Part shown: piece after piece, positions 8,129-16,781 of the stretch | Position numbering within the stretch: the stretch's first letter is position 1 | Layout: the number at the start of each line of letters is the position of its first letter | Source: Methylobacterium oryzihabitans | GTDB taxonomy: Bacteria; Pseudomonadota; Alphaproteobacteria; Rhizobiales; Beijerinckiaceae | Direction of reading: 5' to 3' | NCBI RefSeq assembly: GCF_004004555.2 | Contig: NZ_SACP01000008.1 | Coordinates: forward strand, 124,001 to 188,000 | DNA length: 64,000 bases | The notes under the pieces: generated by a model | Database searches by the model: none | The model's input: only the letters and a program-made list of their open reading frames with translations | What the model was told of the DNA's origin: nothing | Position numbers and translations under genes: made by a program

Positions 8129-10533
8129 TGACCCTGCACCAGACTCCCCGCGCCTTCGGCTACGAGGCCTTCCTGGCGACGCACCAGCGCAAGGAAGTGC
8201 TGCGCTTCATCACCTGCGGCTCGGTCGACGACGGCAAGTCGACCCTGATCGGCCGGCTCCTGCACGACACCAAGCAGATCTTCGACGATCAGGTCAGCGC
8301 GCTGGAGCGCGACTCGCGCCGGCACGGCACCCGCGGCGGCGCGCTCGATCTCGCGCTCCTCGTCGACGGCCTCCAGGCCGAGCGCGAGCAGGGCATCACC
8401 ATCGACGTCGCCTACCGGTTCTTCTCGACCGACCGGCGCTCGTTCATCGTCGCCGACACCCCCGGCCACGAGCAGTACACCCGCAACATGGCGACCGGCG
8501 CCTCGACCGCCGAGGTCGCGGTGCTGCTGGTCGACGCCCGCAAGGGCCTGTCGCGCCAGACCCGGCGCCATGCCCTGCTGGTCTCAATGCTCGGCATCCG
8601 CCGCGTCGTGCTCGCCGTCAACAAGATGGACCTGATCGGCTGGTCGCAGGACCGGTTCGAGGCCATCGTCGCCGACTTCGACGGCTTCGCCCGGGATCTC
8701 GGCTTCGCCGAGGTGGCGGCCATCCCGCTCTCGGCGGCCAACGGCGACAACGTCGTGCTGCCGGGCGCCGCCGCCGACTGGTACGAGGGCAAGCCCCTGC
8801 TCCAGTACCTCGAAGAGGTCCCGACCCACGAGGGCGAGGAGGCGGCACCGTTCCGCATGGCGGTGCAGTGGGTCAACCGGCCCAATTCCGACTTCCGCGG
8901 CTTCTCGGGCCTGATCGCCTCGGGCCGCGTCGCACCGGGCGACGCCGTCGTCGAACTCCCCTCGGGCCGCTCCACCACGGTCGCGCGGATCTACACCGCC
9001 GACGGCGACCTGCCCGAGGCGGTGGCCGGCCAGTCCGTCACCCTGGTGCTCGCCGAGGAGATCGACGCCTCGCGCGGCAGCGTCATCGCGGCCGCCTCCG
9101 CGCCGCCGCGGGTCGCCGACCAGATCGACGTGCGCCTGTTCTGGGCCGGCGAGACGCCGCTGGAGGAGGGCGCGACCCTCGTCGCCAAGATCGGCACCGT
9201 GACGACGAACGCCACCGTGACGGTCCGCACGCGGGTCGATCCCGAGACCGGGCTGGCCTCGCCGGCCCCGAGCCTCGCGGCCAACGACATCGGCGACGTG
9301 GTGCTGAGCCTCGACCGCAAGGTCGCGGTCGACGCCTACCGCGACAACCGCGATACCGGCAGCCTGATCCTGATCGACCGGATCTCGACCGACACCGCGG
9401 CGCTCGGCCTCGTCCTCGCGCCGGCCTCGCCGAAGGGCGGCGAGCCCGCGGCGAAGCCGGAGCCCCGCGCCGAGGCCCCCGCCGGCGGCGGCCTCCTGTC
9501 CGGCCTGCGCCGGCTGTTCGGCGGCAAGGGCCTGGCCCTTCTCGCCGGCGCCTCGCTCCTCGGCGTCGCCGGGGCGGCGGAGCCGGCGCGCGCCCAGCAG
9601 CTCCTCAACGTGTCCTACGACCCGACCCGCGAGCTCTACCGGGCGATCGACGCCGCCTTCGCCAAGGAGTGGAAGGCCAAGACCGGCGAGGCCGTCACGG
9701 TGCGCGCCTCGCATGGCGGCTCGGGCGCGCAGGCCCGCTCGGTCATCGACGGGCTGCCGGCCGACGTGGTGACGCTGGCGCTCGCCAGCGACATCGACGC
9801 GATCGCCTCGCGCTCGAAGAAGCTGCCGGAGACCTGGCAGTCGCGGCTGCCGCACAACTCGACGCCCTACACCTCGACCATCGTGTTCCTGGTCCGCCAG
9901 GGCAACCCGAAGGGTATCAAGGACTGGGACGACCTGGTGAAGCCGGGGATCCAGGTCATCACCCCGAACCCGAAGACCTCGGGCGGGGCGCGCTGGAACT
10001 ACCTCGCGGCCTATGCCTACGCGCTGGAGAAGAACGGCGGCGACGAGGCCAAGGCGAAGGACTTCCTCGTCGGCCTGTTCAAGAACGTGCCGGTGCTCGA
10101 CACGGGTGCCCGCGGCGCGACCACGACCTTCGTGCAGCGCGGTCTCGGCGACGTGCTGGTCGCCTGGGAGAACGAGGCCTTCCTCGCCGACGAGGAGTTC
10201 GGCAAGGGCAAGTTCGACATCGTCGTGCCGTCGCTGTCGATCCTCGCCGAGCCGCCGGTGTCGCTCGTCGACGCCAACGTCGACCAGAAGGGGACCCGCA
10301 AGCAGGCGGAGGCCTACCTGCAGTTCCTCTACACCCCCGAGGCGCAGCGGATCATCGCCAGGAACTACTACCGCCCGCGCGACGAATCGGCCGCCGCCAA
10401 GGAGGATCTCGCCCGGTTTCCGAAGCTGAAGCTCGTCACCATCGACGGCGCGTTCGGCGGCTGGGCCAAGGCGCAGAAGACCCACTTCGACGACGGCGGC
10501 GTGTTCGACACCATCCTCAAGGCGCGTCAGTGA
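8128..10533 (+). CDS. cysN: fusion: sulfate adenylyltransferase subunit 1 (CysN) + sulfate-binding periplasmic protein
   Basis: One uninterrupted 801-codon frame encodes two proteins that are normally separate. Residues 1-432 are CysN, the GTPase subunit of ATP sulfurylase, with GSVDDGKST (31-39), [12 protein letters not shown] and NKMDLIG. An Ala/Pro/Glu linker (433-460) leads to an apparently intact export signal (about 461-489): RRLFGGKG, a hydrophobic run, then the ARA cleavage site before QQ. Residues 490-801 are a full sulfate-binding protein of the SubI/Sbp type ([52 protein letters not shown]). No ATG, GTG or TTG occurs in frame near the junction, so a separate start would need a rare CTG. 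There is no CysC domain. It is coupled to cysD and cysT. How the binding domain reaches the periplasm is unclear. Confidence 0.93.
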   Translation: MTLHQTPRAFGYEAFLATHQRKEVLRFITCGSVDDGKSTLIGRLLHDTKQIFDDQVSALERDSRRHGTRGGALDLALLVDGLQAEREQGITIDVAYRFFSTDRRSFIVADTPGHEQYTRNMATGASTAEVAVLLVDARKGLSRQTRRHALLVSMLGIRRVVLAVNKMDLIGWSQDRFEAIVADFDGFARDLGFAEVAAIPLSAANGDNVVLPGAAADWYEGKPLLQYLEEVPTHEGEEAAPFRMAVQWVNRPNSDFRGFSGLIASGRVAPGDAVVELPSGRSTTVARIYTADGDLPEAVAGQSVTLVLAEEIDASRGSVIAAASAPPRVADQIDVRLFWAGETPLEEGATLVAKIGTVTTNATVTVRTRVDPETGLASPAPSLAANDIGDVVLSLDRKVAVDAYRDNRDTGSLILIDRISTDTAALGLVLAPASPKGGEPAAKPEPRAEAPAGGGLLSGLRRLFGGKGLALLAGASLLGVAGAAEPARAQQLLNVSYDPTRELYRAIDAAFAKEWKAKTGEAVTVRASHGGSGAQARSVIDGLPADVVTLALASDIDAIASRSKKLPETWQSRLPHNSTPYTSTIVFLVRQGNPKGIKDWDDLVKPGIQVITPNPKTSGGARWNYLAAYAYALEKNGGDEAKAKDFLVGLFKNVPVLDTGARGATTTFVQRGLGDVLVAWENEAFLADEEFGKGKFDIVVPSLSILAEPPVSLVDANVDQKGTRKQAEAYLQFLYTPEAQRIIARNYYRPRDESAAAKEDLARFPKLKLVTIDGAFGGWAKAQKTHFDDGGVFDTILKARQ

Positions 10534-11402
10534 GCCCCGCGGCCCTGGCGCCGGCCGCCCCGCGCGCGGGGCGGCCGTTCCTGCGCCCGAGCGCGCTGCC
10601 CGGATTCCGCCTCACCTTCGGCATCACGGTCACCTACCTGACGCTGGTCGTGCTGCTGCCGCTCGCGGTGCTGCTGCTGCGTGCTTCCGCCATCGGCCCG
10701 GCCGGGCTGTGGGCGCTCGTCACCGATTCCCGCAACCTCGCGGCGCTGAAGACCTCGTTCGGCCTCTCGCTCGCGGCGGCCGCCATCGACGCTGTGGCCG
10801 GGCTGCTGATCGCCTGGGTCCTGACCCGCTACCGCTTCCCCGGCCGGCGGCTCATCGACGCCCTGGTCGACCTGCCCTTCGCCCTGCCGACCGCGGTCGC
10901 GGGCATCGCGCTCGCCGCCCTCTACGCCCCGAACGGCTGGCTCGGCGCGCCGCTCGCCGAACTCGGCATCAAGGTCGCGTACACGCCGCTCGGCATCCTG
11001 GTGGCGCTGGTCTTCGTCGGCCTGCCGTTCTGCGTCCGCACGGTGCAGCCGCTGGTGGCCGAGATCGACAAGTCGAGCGAGGAGGCGGCCGCGATCCTGG
11101 GCGCCTCGCGATTCCGCGCCCTCGTCACCGTGATCCTGCCGCCGCTGGTCCCCGCGATGCTGACCGGCTTCGCGCTGGCCTTCGCCCGCGCGGTCGGCGA
11201 GTACGGCTCGGTGATCTTCGTCGCCGGCAACCTGCCCTACGTCTCCGAGATCGCGCCGCTGCTCATCGTCATCAAGCTCGAGGAGTTCAACTACACCGGC
11301 GCCACCGCGATCGCGGCGGTGATGCTGCTGATGTCGTTCTCCGCGCTCCTGGCGATCAACCTGATCCAGGATTACAGCCGGAGGAGGTTCGGTCATGTCT
11401 GA
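10530..11402 (+). CDS. cysT: sulfate ABC transporter permease CysT
   Basis: One of the two membrane subunits of the sulfate/thiosulfate importer. The 290-residue protein has about six membrane segments and the binding-protein-dependent permease EAA-type loop [21 protein letters not shown], the contact with CysA; family-typical [15 protein letters not shown] follows. The start is a GTG at 10530 that overlaps the TGA of the cysN fusion (GTGA), the only start that gives a normal N-terminus. Its 3' end overlaps cysW by eight bases. Such coupling fits assembly of a stoichiometric complex with the fused binding domain, CysW and CysA. Confidence 0.95.
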   Translation: MSPAALAPAAPRAGRPFLRPSALPGFRLTFGITVTYLTLVVLLPLAVLLLRASAIGPAGLWALVTDSRNLAALKTSFGLSLAAAAIDAVAGLLIAWVLTRYRFPGRRLIDALVDLPFALPTAVAGIALAALYAPNGWLGAPLAELGIKVAYTPLGILVALVFVGLPFCVRTVQPLVAEIDKSSEEAAAILGASRFRALVTVILPPLVPAMLTGFALAFARAVGEYGSVIFVAGNLPYVSEIAPLLIVIKLEEFNYTGATAIAAVMLLMSFSALLAINLIQDYSRRRFGHV

Positions 11403-12261
11403 GGGCCTGGCCTCCCCCCGGAGCATCGCGGCGCTCACCGAGCCGCGGCCGGTCCGCATCGCCCTGACCGTCGCGGCGGTGGCGTTCCTCGCGCTGTTCC
11501 TGCTGCTGCCGCTCGCGGTGGTGTTCACCGAGGCCCTGAGCAAGGGGCTCGGCTCGTTCCTCGACACCTTCGCCGAGCCGGACGCGCAGGCGGCGATCCG
11601 CCTGACGCTGCTGGTGGCGGTCATCGCGGTGCCGCTCAACGTCGCGTTCGGGCTCGCCGCCTCCTGGGCGATCGCGAAGTTCGACTTCCGCGGCCGCAAC
11701 CTGCTCATCACGCTGATCGACCTGCCGTTCTCGGTCTCGCCGGTGGTGGCCGGGCTGATCTACGTCCTGATCTTCGGCGCCCAGGGCCTGCTCGGCCCGT
11801 TCCTCCAGCGCCACGGCATCGAGATCATCTTCGCGGTGCCCGGCATCGTGCTGGCGACGGTGTTCGTCACCTTCCCGTTCGTGGCCCGCGAGCTGATCCC
11901 GCTGATGCAGGACCAGGGCACCACCGACGAGGAGGCCGCGTTGACCCTCGGGGCGAGCCCCTGGCGGGTCTTCCGGACGGTCACGCTCCCCAACATCCGC
12001 TGGGCGCTGCTCTACGGGGTTCTGTTGTGCAACGCCCGGGCAATGGGCGAGTTCGGTGCCGTCTCGGTGGTGTCCGGGCGGATCCGCGGTCTCACCAACA
12101 CCATGCCGCTCCACGTCGAGATCCTGTACAATGAATACAACTACGTCGCGGCTTTCGGCATCGCCTCTCTCCTGGCTCTCCTGGCCCTCGTCACGCTGGC
12201 CGGAAAGACCTTCCTCGAATGGCGCCACGCGGATTCTCTCGCAGGGCGCGGAGGCCACTGA
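11395..12261 (+). CDS. cysW: sulfate ABC transporter permease CysW
   Basis: Second membrane subunit of the sulfate importer, 288 residues. Six hydrophobic segments are visible, with the EAA-type motif [22 protein letters not shown] and the family signature [20 protein letters not shown]. The ATG lies inside the last codons of cysT (eight-base overlap), preceded by a good AGGAGG in the sequence for the cysT terminus. Only one base separates its stop from the cysA ATG. Confidence 0.95.
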   Translation: MSEGLASPRSIAALTEPRPVRIALTVAAVAFLALFLLLPLAVVFTEALSKGLGSFLDTFAEPDAQAAIRLTLLVAVIAVPLNVAFGLAASWAIAKFDFRGRNLLITLIDLPFSVSPVVAGLIYVLIFGAQGLLGPFLQRHGIEIIFAVPGIVLATVFVTFPFVARELIPLMQDQGTTDEEAALTLGASPWRVFRTVTLPNIRWALLYGVLLCNARAMGEFGAVSVVSGRIRGLTNTMPLHVEILYNEYNYVAAFGIASLLALLALVTLAGKTFLEWRHADSLAGRGGH

Positions 12262-12262
12262 G

Positions 12263-13402
12263 ATGACCGCCACCCTGGCTCCCGCCGGCGTCTCCGGCCT
12301 CGCCCGCGACGACCTGCGCGCCCGCGCCGACAGCCTCGCGTCGGGCGCCGTGCATCACGGCGGCACCGCGGTGCGGGTCGAGGGCATCCTCAAGTCCTAT
12401 GGCGGCGCCGGCCCGGCGGCTCTCGAGGGCGTCAGCCTCGACATCGCGCCGGGCGAGCTGCTGGCGCTGCTCGGGCCCTCGGGCTCGGGCAAGACCACCC
12501 TGCTGCGCGTCATCGCCGGCCTGGAGATCCCGGATGGCGGCCGGGTGTTCTTCGGCCGCCAGGACACCACCGACATCCCGGTCCAGCGCCGCGGCGTCGG
12601 CTTCGTGTTCCAGCACTACGCCCTGTTTCGCCACCTCACGGTGTTCGAGAACATCGCCTACGGCTTGCGCTCGCGCGAGCGCAAGCGCCGCCCGCCGGAG
12701 GCCGAGATCAAGGCGCGGGTCGAGCGGCTGCTCGACCTCGTACAACTCCCGACGTTGGCCAAGCGCTATCCCGGCCAGCTCTCCGGCGGCCAGCGCCAGC
12801 GGGTCGCGCTCGCCCGGGCGCTCGCCGTCGAGCCCTCGGTGCTGCTCCTCGACGAGCCGTTCGGCGCCCTCGACGCCCAGGTGCGCAAGGACCTGCGCCG
12901 CTGGCTGCGCGAGATCCACCGCGAGACCGGCCAGACCACGATCTTCGTCACCCACGACCAGGACGAGGCGCTCGAACTCGCCGACCGGATCGCGATCCTC
13001 AACCGCGGCCGGATCGAGCAGGTCGGCGCCCCGCACGAGGTCCAGGACCACCCGGCCTCGCGCTTCGTGATGTCGTTCGTCGGCGAGACCGCCCGCCTCG
13101 CGGCCGAGGTGCGGCAGGGCCGGGTCTGGGTCGACGGCCGCCCGGTGCTGGCCGCCGAGTCCGGCTGGCCGCAGGGCCCGGTCGATCTGTGCCTGCGCCC
13201 GTGGGACCTCGCGGTCGGCCAGGGGGAGAACGCCCTGCCGGGCACGGTGCGCGAGTGGCGCCGCACCGGTCGCGGGACGGTGGCGGAGATCCAGCTCGAC
13301 GGCGCCGAGGCGCCGGTCGAGGTGGCGGTCACCGAGGTCTACCGGCCGGGCGACCGGGTGCGGCTCGAGGCGGCGGCGGCGCGGGTGTTCGCCCGGGGGT
13401 GA
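12263..13402 (+). CDS. cysA: sulfate ABC transporter ATP-binding protein CysA
   Basis: ATPase of the sulfate/thiosulfate importer, 379 residues. The nucleotide-binding domain has Walker [10 protein letters not shown], signature LSGGQRQR, Walker [12 protein letters not shown] and switch THDQDEA. The C-terminal TOBE-like domain (about residue 290 on) is typical of CysA. The first 35 or so residues before [12 protein letters not shown] are longer than in most CysA proteins and look unstructured. A later start is possible, but the ATG at 12263, one base after cysW, is favoured by coupling. Last gene of the plus-strand sulfate operon; the next gene is convergent. Confidence 0.95.
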   Translation: MTATLAPAGVSGLARDDLRARADSLASGAVHHGGTAVRVEGILKSYGGAGPAALEGVSLDIAPGELLALLGPSGSGKTTLLRVIAGLEIPDGGRVFFGRQDTTDIPVQRRGVGFVFQHYALFRHLTVFENIAYGLRSRERKRRPPEAEIKARVERLLDLVQLPTLAKRYPGQLSGGQRQRVALARALAVEPSVLLLDEPFGALDAQVRKDLRRWLREIHRETGQTTIFVTHDQDEALELADRIAILNRGRIEQVGAPHEVQDHPASRFVMSFVGETARLAAEVRQGRVWVDGRPVLAAESGWPQGPVDLCLRPWDLAVGQGENALPGTVREWRRTGRGTVAEIQLDGAEAPVEVAVTEVYRPGDRVRLEAAAARVFARG

Positions 13403-13416
13403 GCGGCAGCGGCCGT

Positions 13417-13671
13417 TCAATCCTCGGGGTCGGCGCAGGCGCGCAGGAACTCGGTCCGCGGAGCGCCCTTCAGCCTTTTCCGGTCCGCCTCGGACTTGCA
13501 CTGGGCCACCACCGCCGGGTCGACGTCGGTCATCGCGTCGTCGGCGCTCTGTCCGGACGGGGCCGGCTTGGCGGCCGGAGCGGGTTTCGGCGCCTGGGCT
13601 CCGGCGAAGCCGGCGCCGGTCGCCAGGATCAGGCAGGCGGCGAACGCCGCAATGGACGTCTTTCCGGTCAT
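13417..13671 (-). CDS. small secreted PsiF-repeat-like protein
   Basis: An 84-residue protein with a clear signal peptide (MTGKTSIAAFAACLILATGA, cleavage near GAQ-AP), a Pro/Ala linker, and one C-terminal block QCKSEADRKRLKGAPRTEFLRAC that resembles the two-cysteine PsiF repeat, usually found in one or two copies in small periplasmic proteins. The function of PsiF is not established; in enterobacteria the gene is phosphate-starvation inducible. It converges on cysA with a 14-base gap, too short for a separate terminator. The assignment is from motif resemblance only. Confidence 0.75.
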   Translation of the reverse strand: MTGKTSIAAFAACLILATGAGFAGAQAPKPAPAAKPAPSGQSADDAMTDVDPAVVAQCKSEADRKRLKGAPRTEFLRACADPED

Positions 13672-13767
13672 CGAGAGCCCTCCGGCATCACACGACTCGA
13701 CGCGGACGCGACCTCCGCGACGCCTCACCCTCAGCCCGCACCATGGCAAAGGTTCGGCGGCCGGGGT

Positions 13768-13896
13768 CATACGAGTTCCGATGGATCGCTTCGCGATGCG
13801 GAAATCGACTCCCCTCAGGTGCGCGCAGAGCTTTGCTCTGCGCCGCGCGGGCTGATGATACGGAATCCGGAAGCAATCTTCCGGATTCCGTATCAC
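13768..13896 (+). repeat. dispersed palindromic repeat family 1, copy A
   Basis: Begins with the conserved block CATACGA-TTCCGAT-GATCGCTTC, which holds the mini-hairpin ATCGC-TTC-GCGAT, then a variable middle, then GCGCCGCGCGGGCTG. It ends in a perfect 18-base inverted repeat (arms 13856-13873 and 13878-13895, loop CAAT) starting TGATACGGAATCCGG. The right arm contains the stop codon of the minus-strand gene at 13893. Copies B (56510-56641) and C (59544-59673) share both ends. Confidence 0.85.
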
Positions 13897-14402
13897 GGGT
13901 CGAAGGCGATGCGGGTGATGGCGCAGCCGCGGGCGGCGATCTCGGCGTCGGACAGGTCCGGGAATAGGTCGCGGTAGCGCTCGACCAGCGCCTGCGCCAG
14001 TTGCCCGGGCGAGCGGATGTGGGGCAGCGAGTGCGCGAAGAGGTCGGGGCCGATCTCGGCCAGCGGCACGCCCTGGCGGACCTCGAGGCAGGTGCCGATC
14101 CGGCGGGGCGCGAGATCGACCACCGGCAGCACCTCGGTGCCGTCATCACGCCGGCACCCCGGCGTCACGATCGGCACGACGGCGTAGCGCTCGCCCGCCG
14201 CGTTGGTGGTGTGTTCGAGATTGAAATGCACGAAGTGCCGCCACTCCGGCGGCAGCGCCCGGAAATCGGCCGGATGCAGCCGCACCAGGGCGTCGATCCC
14301 CAGTCGCCGCCGCAGGCTCGCGATCGTGACTTCACGGTCGCCGCCGCCGCAGGCGACGCGGATATGCGTGCTCTTCGAGAGCGGCAGGGCGTCGTGGTGC
14401 AC
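13893..14402 (-). CDS. hypothetical protein downstream of transketolase
   Basis: A 169-residue ORF, probable GTG start at 14402, beginning VHHDALPLSKSTHIRV and ending AITRIAFDP. No signal peptide or membrane segment. It contains two HF/HN-rich stretches (WRHFVHFNLEHTT) and several cysteines, but I recognise no family. It follows tkt on the same strand after 53 bases and could be co-transcribed with it. The frame continues open far upstream through tkt in another register, so the start is uncertain; there is no strong ribosome binding site at the GTG. Its stop codon lies in the terminal hairpin of repeat copy A, so the C-terminal end may have been changed by the repeat insertion. Confidence 0.6.
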   Translation of the reverse strand: MHHDALPLSKSTHIRVACGGGDREVTIASLRRRLGIDALVRLHPADFRALPPEWRHFVHFNLEHTTNAAGERYAVVPIVTPGCRRDDGTEVLPVVDLAPRRIGTCLEVRQGVPLAEIGPDLFAHSLPHIRSPGQLAQALVERYRDLFPDLSDAEIAARGCAITRIAFDP

Positions 14403-14455
14403 GCGGCGGATCCGGCTCGGCGGGGACCTGGAGGGTAGGTCCCCGGCCGGTCCGG

Positions 14456-16450
14456 TCAATGGCCGGCCGACGGCGACAGCCGCGCCCGCACCGCCTGCGC
14501 CACCGCCTCGGGCGTGATGCCGAAATGGCGAAAGAGTTCCTCGGCCGGGCCGGAGGCGCCGAAGCCGGTCATGCCGACGAAGCCGCCGTCCTCGCCGATC
14601 CAGCGGTCCCAGCCCTGGCGGATCGCCGCCTCGACCGCGACCCGCACCGGGCCGCGGGGGATCACCGAGGCCCGGTACTCCGGATCCTGCGCCTCGAACG
14701 CCTCCCAGGACGGCATCGACACCACGGCGGTCGGCACCCCCTCGGCCTGGAGGACTTTCCGCGCCGCGAGCGCCACCGCGACCTCCGATCCCGTCGCGAC
14801 GATCGTGGCACGCCGCTCGCCGCCCTGGGCGTCGGCCAGCACGTAGGCGCCGCGGGCCGATCGGTTGGCGCCGCCGCCCTCGCGCAGGGCCGGCAGGGCC
14901 TGCCGCGAGCAGATCAGCGAGGTCGGACCGTGGCGGTTGGTGAGCGCCATCTCCCAGCACTCCACCGCCTCGACGGCGTCGGCCGGGCGCAGCACCAGCA
15001 TGTTGGGGATCGCCCGCAGGGAGGCGAGGAACTCGACGGGCTGGTGGGTTGGGCCGTTGCGGCCGATGCCGATCGAATCGTGGCTGTAGACCGTGACGAC
15101 CGGCAACTCCATCAAAGCCGCCATCCTGAGCGGCGGCCGCATGTAGTCGGAGAACACGAGGTAGGTCGCGCCGACCGGGATCAGGCCGCGATGGGCGACG
15201 ATGCCGTTCATCATCGCGCCCATGGCGTGCTCGCGGATGCCGTAATGCAGGTAGCGCCCGCCACGGTTCTCCGCCGTGAAGGCCGGCAGGGCCTGCTTGT
15301 GCTTCGTCGGGCCTTCGAGGTCGGGGGCGCCGCTGAACAGCTCGGGCATCGCCTCGGAGAGCCGGGCCACGGCCTCGGCCGAGACCTCGATCGAGGCCAT
15401 CGCGGTGCCGGCGAGACGGTCGCGCAGGGCGTGCAGGGTGGCCTGCCAGCCCTCGGGCAGGCGGGCGTCGTGGCGGCGGTCGAACGCCTCGCGGGTCTCG
15501 GGCGGCAGCGCGGCGCGGGCGGCGCGCCAGGACTCGTAGGCCGCGCGGTTGCGCGCGCCGGCGCCCTCGCGCCACGCGGCGAGCACGTCGTCCGGCACGG
15601 TGAAGGCCGGATGGTCCCAATCGCGGGCGGTGCGGGCCTCGGCGAGGTCCTGCGCGAAGACCCGGCCGCCATGGGCGCCGCGCTGGCCTTCGAGCCGCGG
15701 CAGGCCGCGGCCGATCACCGTGCGGCAGGCGATCAGGGTCGGGCGCGGGTCCTGGCGGGCGAGGAGCAGGGCGGCCGAGACCGCCTCGACGTCGTGGCCG
15801 TCGGCGTCGATGACCTGCCACTGCGCCGCCTGGAAACGGGCGCGCACGTCCTCGGAGATCGACAGCTCGGTGCCGCCGTCGTCGGTGATGCGGTTGTCGT
15901 CCCACAGGAAGACGAGCTTGCCGAGGCGCAGGTGGCCGGCGAGCGAGATCACCTCGTGGGCGACGCCCTCCTGCAGGCAGCCGTCGCCGACGAGGGCGTA
16001 GGTGCGGTGGTCGACGAGGTCGGGCCCGAACTCGGCGGCGAGCCGCGCCTCGGCCACCGCCATCCCGACCGCGTTGGCGATGCCCTGCCCGAGCGGGCCG
16101 GTGGTCGCCTCGATGCCGAGATGCGGCGCGTATTCCGGGTGGCCGTGGCAGGGCGAGCCGAGTTCGCGGAAGTTGCGAATCGCCTCGATCGAGATGCCGT
16201 CGTAGCCCGACAGGTGCAGCAGGGCGTAGAGCAGCATCGAGCCGTGACCGTTCGACAGCACGAAGCGGTCGCGGTTCGGCCATTCCGGATCGGCCGGATT
16301 GCAGACGAGGTGGCGGGTGAACAGCGCGGTGGCGATCTCGGCGCAGCCCAGGGGCGCCCCGGGATGACCGTCGCCGGCCCGCTCGATCGCGTCGAGAGCG
16401 AGGAACCGGATCGCGTCGGCCATCCGGCCGGGGGAGACGGAGGGGGTCAT
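14456..16450 (-). CDS. tkt: transketolase
   Basis: Thiamine-diphosphate enzyme of the pentose phosphate and ribulose cycles that moves two-carbon units between sugar phosphates. The 664-residue, single-chain enzyme is of normal length. Visible landmarks are ERAGDGHPGAPLGCAEIA, LSNGHGSMLLYALLHLSGY, TTGPLGQGIANAVGMA, the ThDP motif GDGCLQEG...DDNRIT, and in the second half FSDYMRPPLRMAAL and VYSHDSIGIGRNGPTHQPVE. Start ATG at 16450; an open frame extends 63 codons upstream through a repeat element and is rejected. It is distinct from the split transketolase at 20.7-22.6 kb and likely the housekeeping enzyme, though its usual calvin/pentose partners are not adjacent. Confidence 0.95.
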   Translation of the reverse strand: MTPSVSPGRMADAIRFLALDAIERAGDGHPGAPLGCAEIATALFTRHLVCNPADPEWPNRDRFVLSNGHGSMLLYALLHLSGYDGISIEAIRNFRELGSPCHGHPEYAPHLGIEATTGPLGQGIANAVGMAVAEARLAAEFGPDLVDHRTYALVGDGCLQEGVAHEVISLAGHLRLGKLVFLWDDNRITDDGGTELSISEDVRARFQAAQWQVIDADGHDVEAVSAALLLARQDPRPTLIACRTVIGRGLPRLEGQRGAHGGRVFAQDLAEARTARDWDHPAFTVPDDVLAAWREGAGARNRAAYESWRAARAALPPETREAFDRRHDARLPEGWQATLHALRDRLAGTAMASIEVSAEAVARLSEAMPELFSGAPDLEGPTKHKQALPAFTAENRGGRYLHYGIREHAMGAMMNGIVAHRGLIPVGATYLVFSDYMRPPLRMAALMELPVVTVYSHDSIGIGRNGPTHQPVEFLASLRAIPNMLVLRPADAVEAVECWEMALTNRHGPTSLICSRQALPALREGGGANRSARGAYVLADAQGGERRATIVATGSEVAVALAARKVLQAEGVPTAVVSMPSWEAFEAQDPEYRASVIPRGPVRVAVEAAIRQGWDRWIGEDGGFVGMTGFGASGPAEELFRHFGITPEAVAQAVRARLSPSAGH

Positions 16451-16555
16451 GGGGTCGTCCTGGGCTGTCTCGCGGCAAGGCTCCGCCGGGCGCCCCGGGA
16501 GGGGCGTCGGGGAGGGCGAGGGTGTCGAAATCTGGGAGAAAGGTTTGATTGTCGT

Positions 16556-16728
16556 CCCCCTTTCCCGGACGACCGAAACGCAGTGGAAGGAGATCCGGGA
16601 ACCAGCACACCAAGTCGCGAAGCGTCTGGACTCAGCCACGGTGCCGACAGGCTGAGCCGCTCCGCGGCACTTCTTTCGCTGGATCCCGGATCTCCCTGCG
16701 CTGACGCTTCAGTCGTCCGGGAAAAGGG
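16556..16728. repeat. dispersed palindromic repeat family 2, copy 1
   Basis: A roughly 173-base element bounded by CCCTTTCCCGGACGAC and its complement GTCGTCCGGGAAAAGGG, with inner inverted blocks GGAGATCCGGGA...CCAGC and GCTGGATCCCGGATCTCC. The inversion is imperfect in places. It fills the 331-base gap between tkt and the TRAP permease gene. No coding capacity is credible. Copy 2 at 60774-60955 has the same blocks with better preserved arms. Confidence 0.85.
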
Positions 16729-16781
16729 ACAGGGTCTTGGGAGCGGCGGGAGCCAAGCTCCCGCCGCCGTCACGGCTCGCC

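Noticed and set aside
9433-9600. Possible frameshift or sequencing error creating the CysN-binding protein fusion
   Set aside because: The frame is uninterrupted for 801 codons, the linker is biologically plausible, and both domains are full length. An error would have to remove a stop and a start without disturbing the frame. It remains the main alternative to test.
8584-10485. Antisense 633-codon frame over the cysN fusion
   Set aside because: Shadow of the fused gene; low-complexity Gly/Arg/Val composition and no start context.
16451-16639. N-terminal extension of transketolase by 63 codons
   Set aside because: The extension runs through a repeat element and has no similarity to transketolase N-termini; the ATG at 16450 gives a normal protein.
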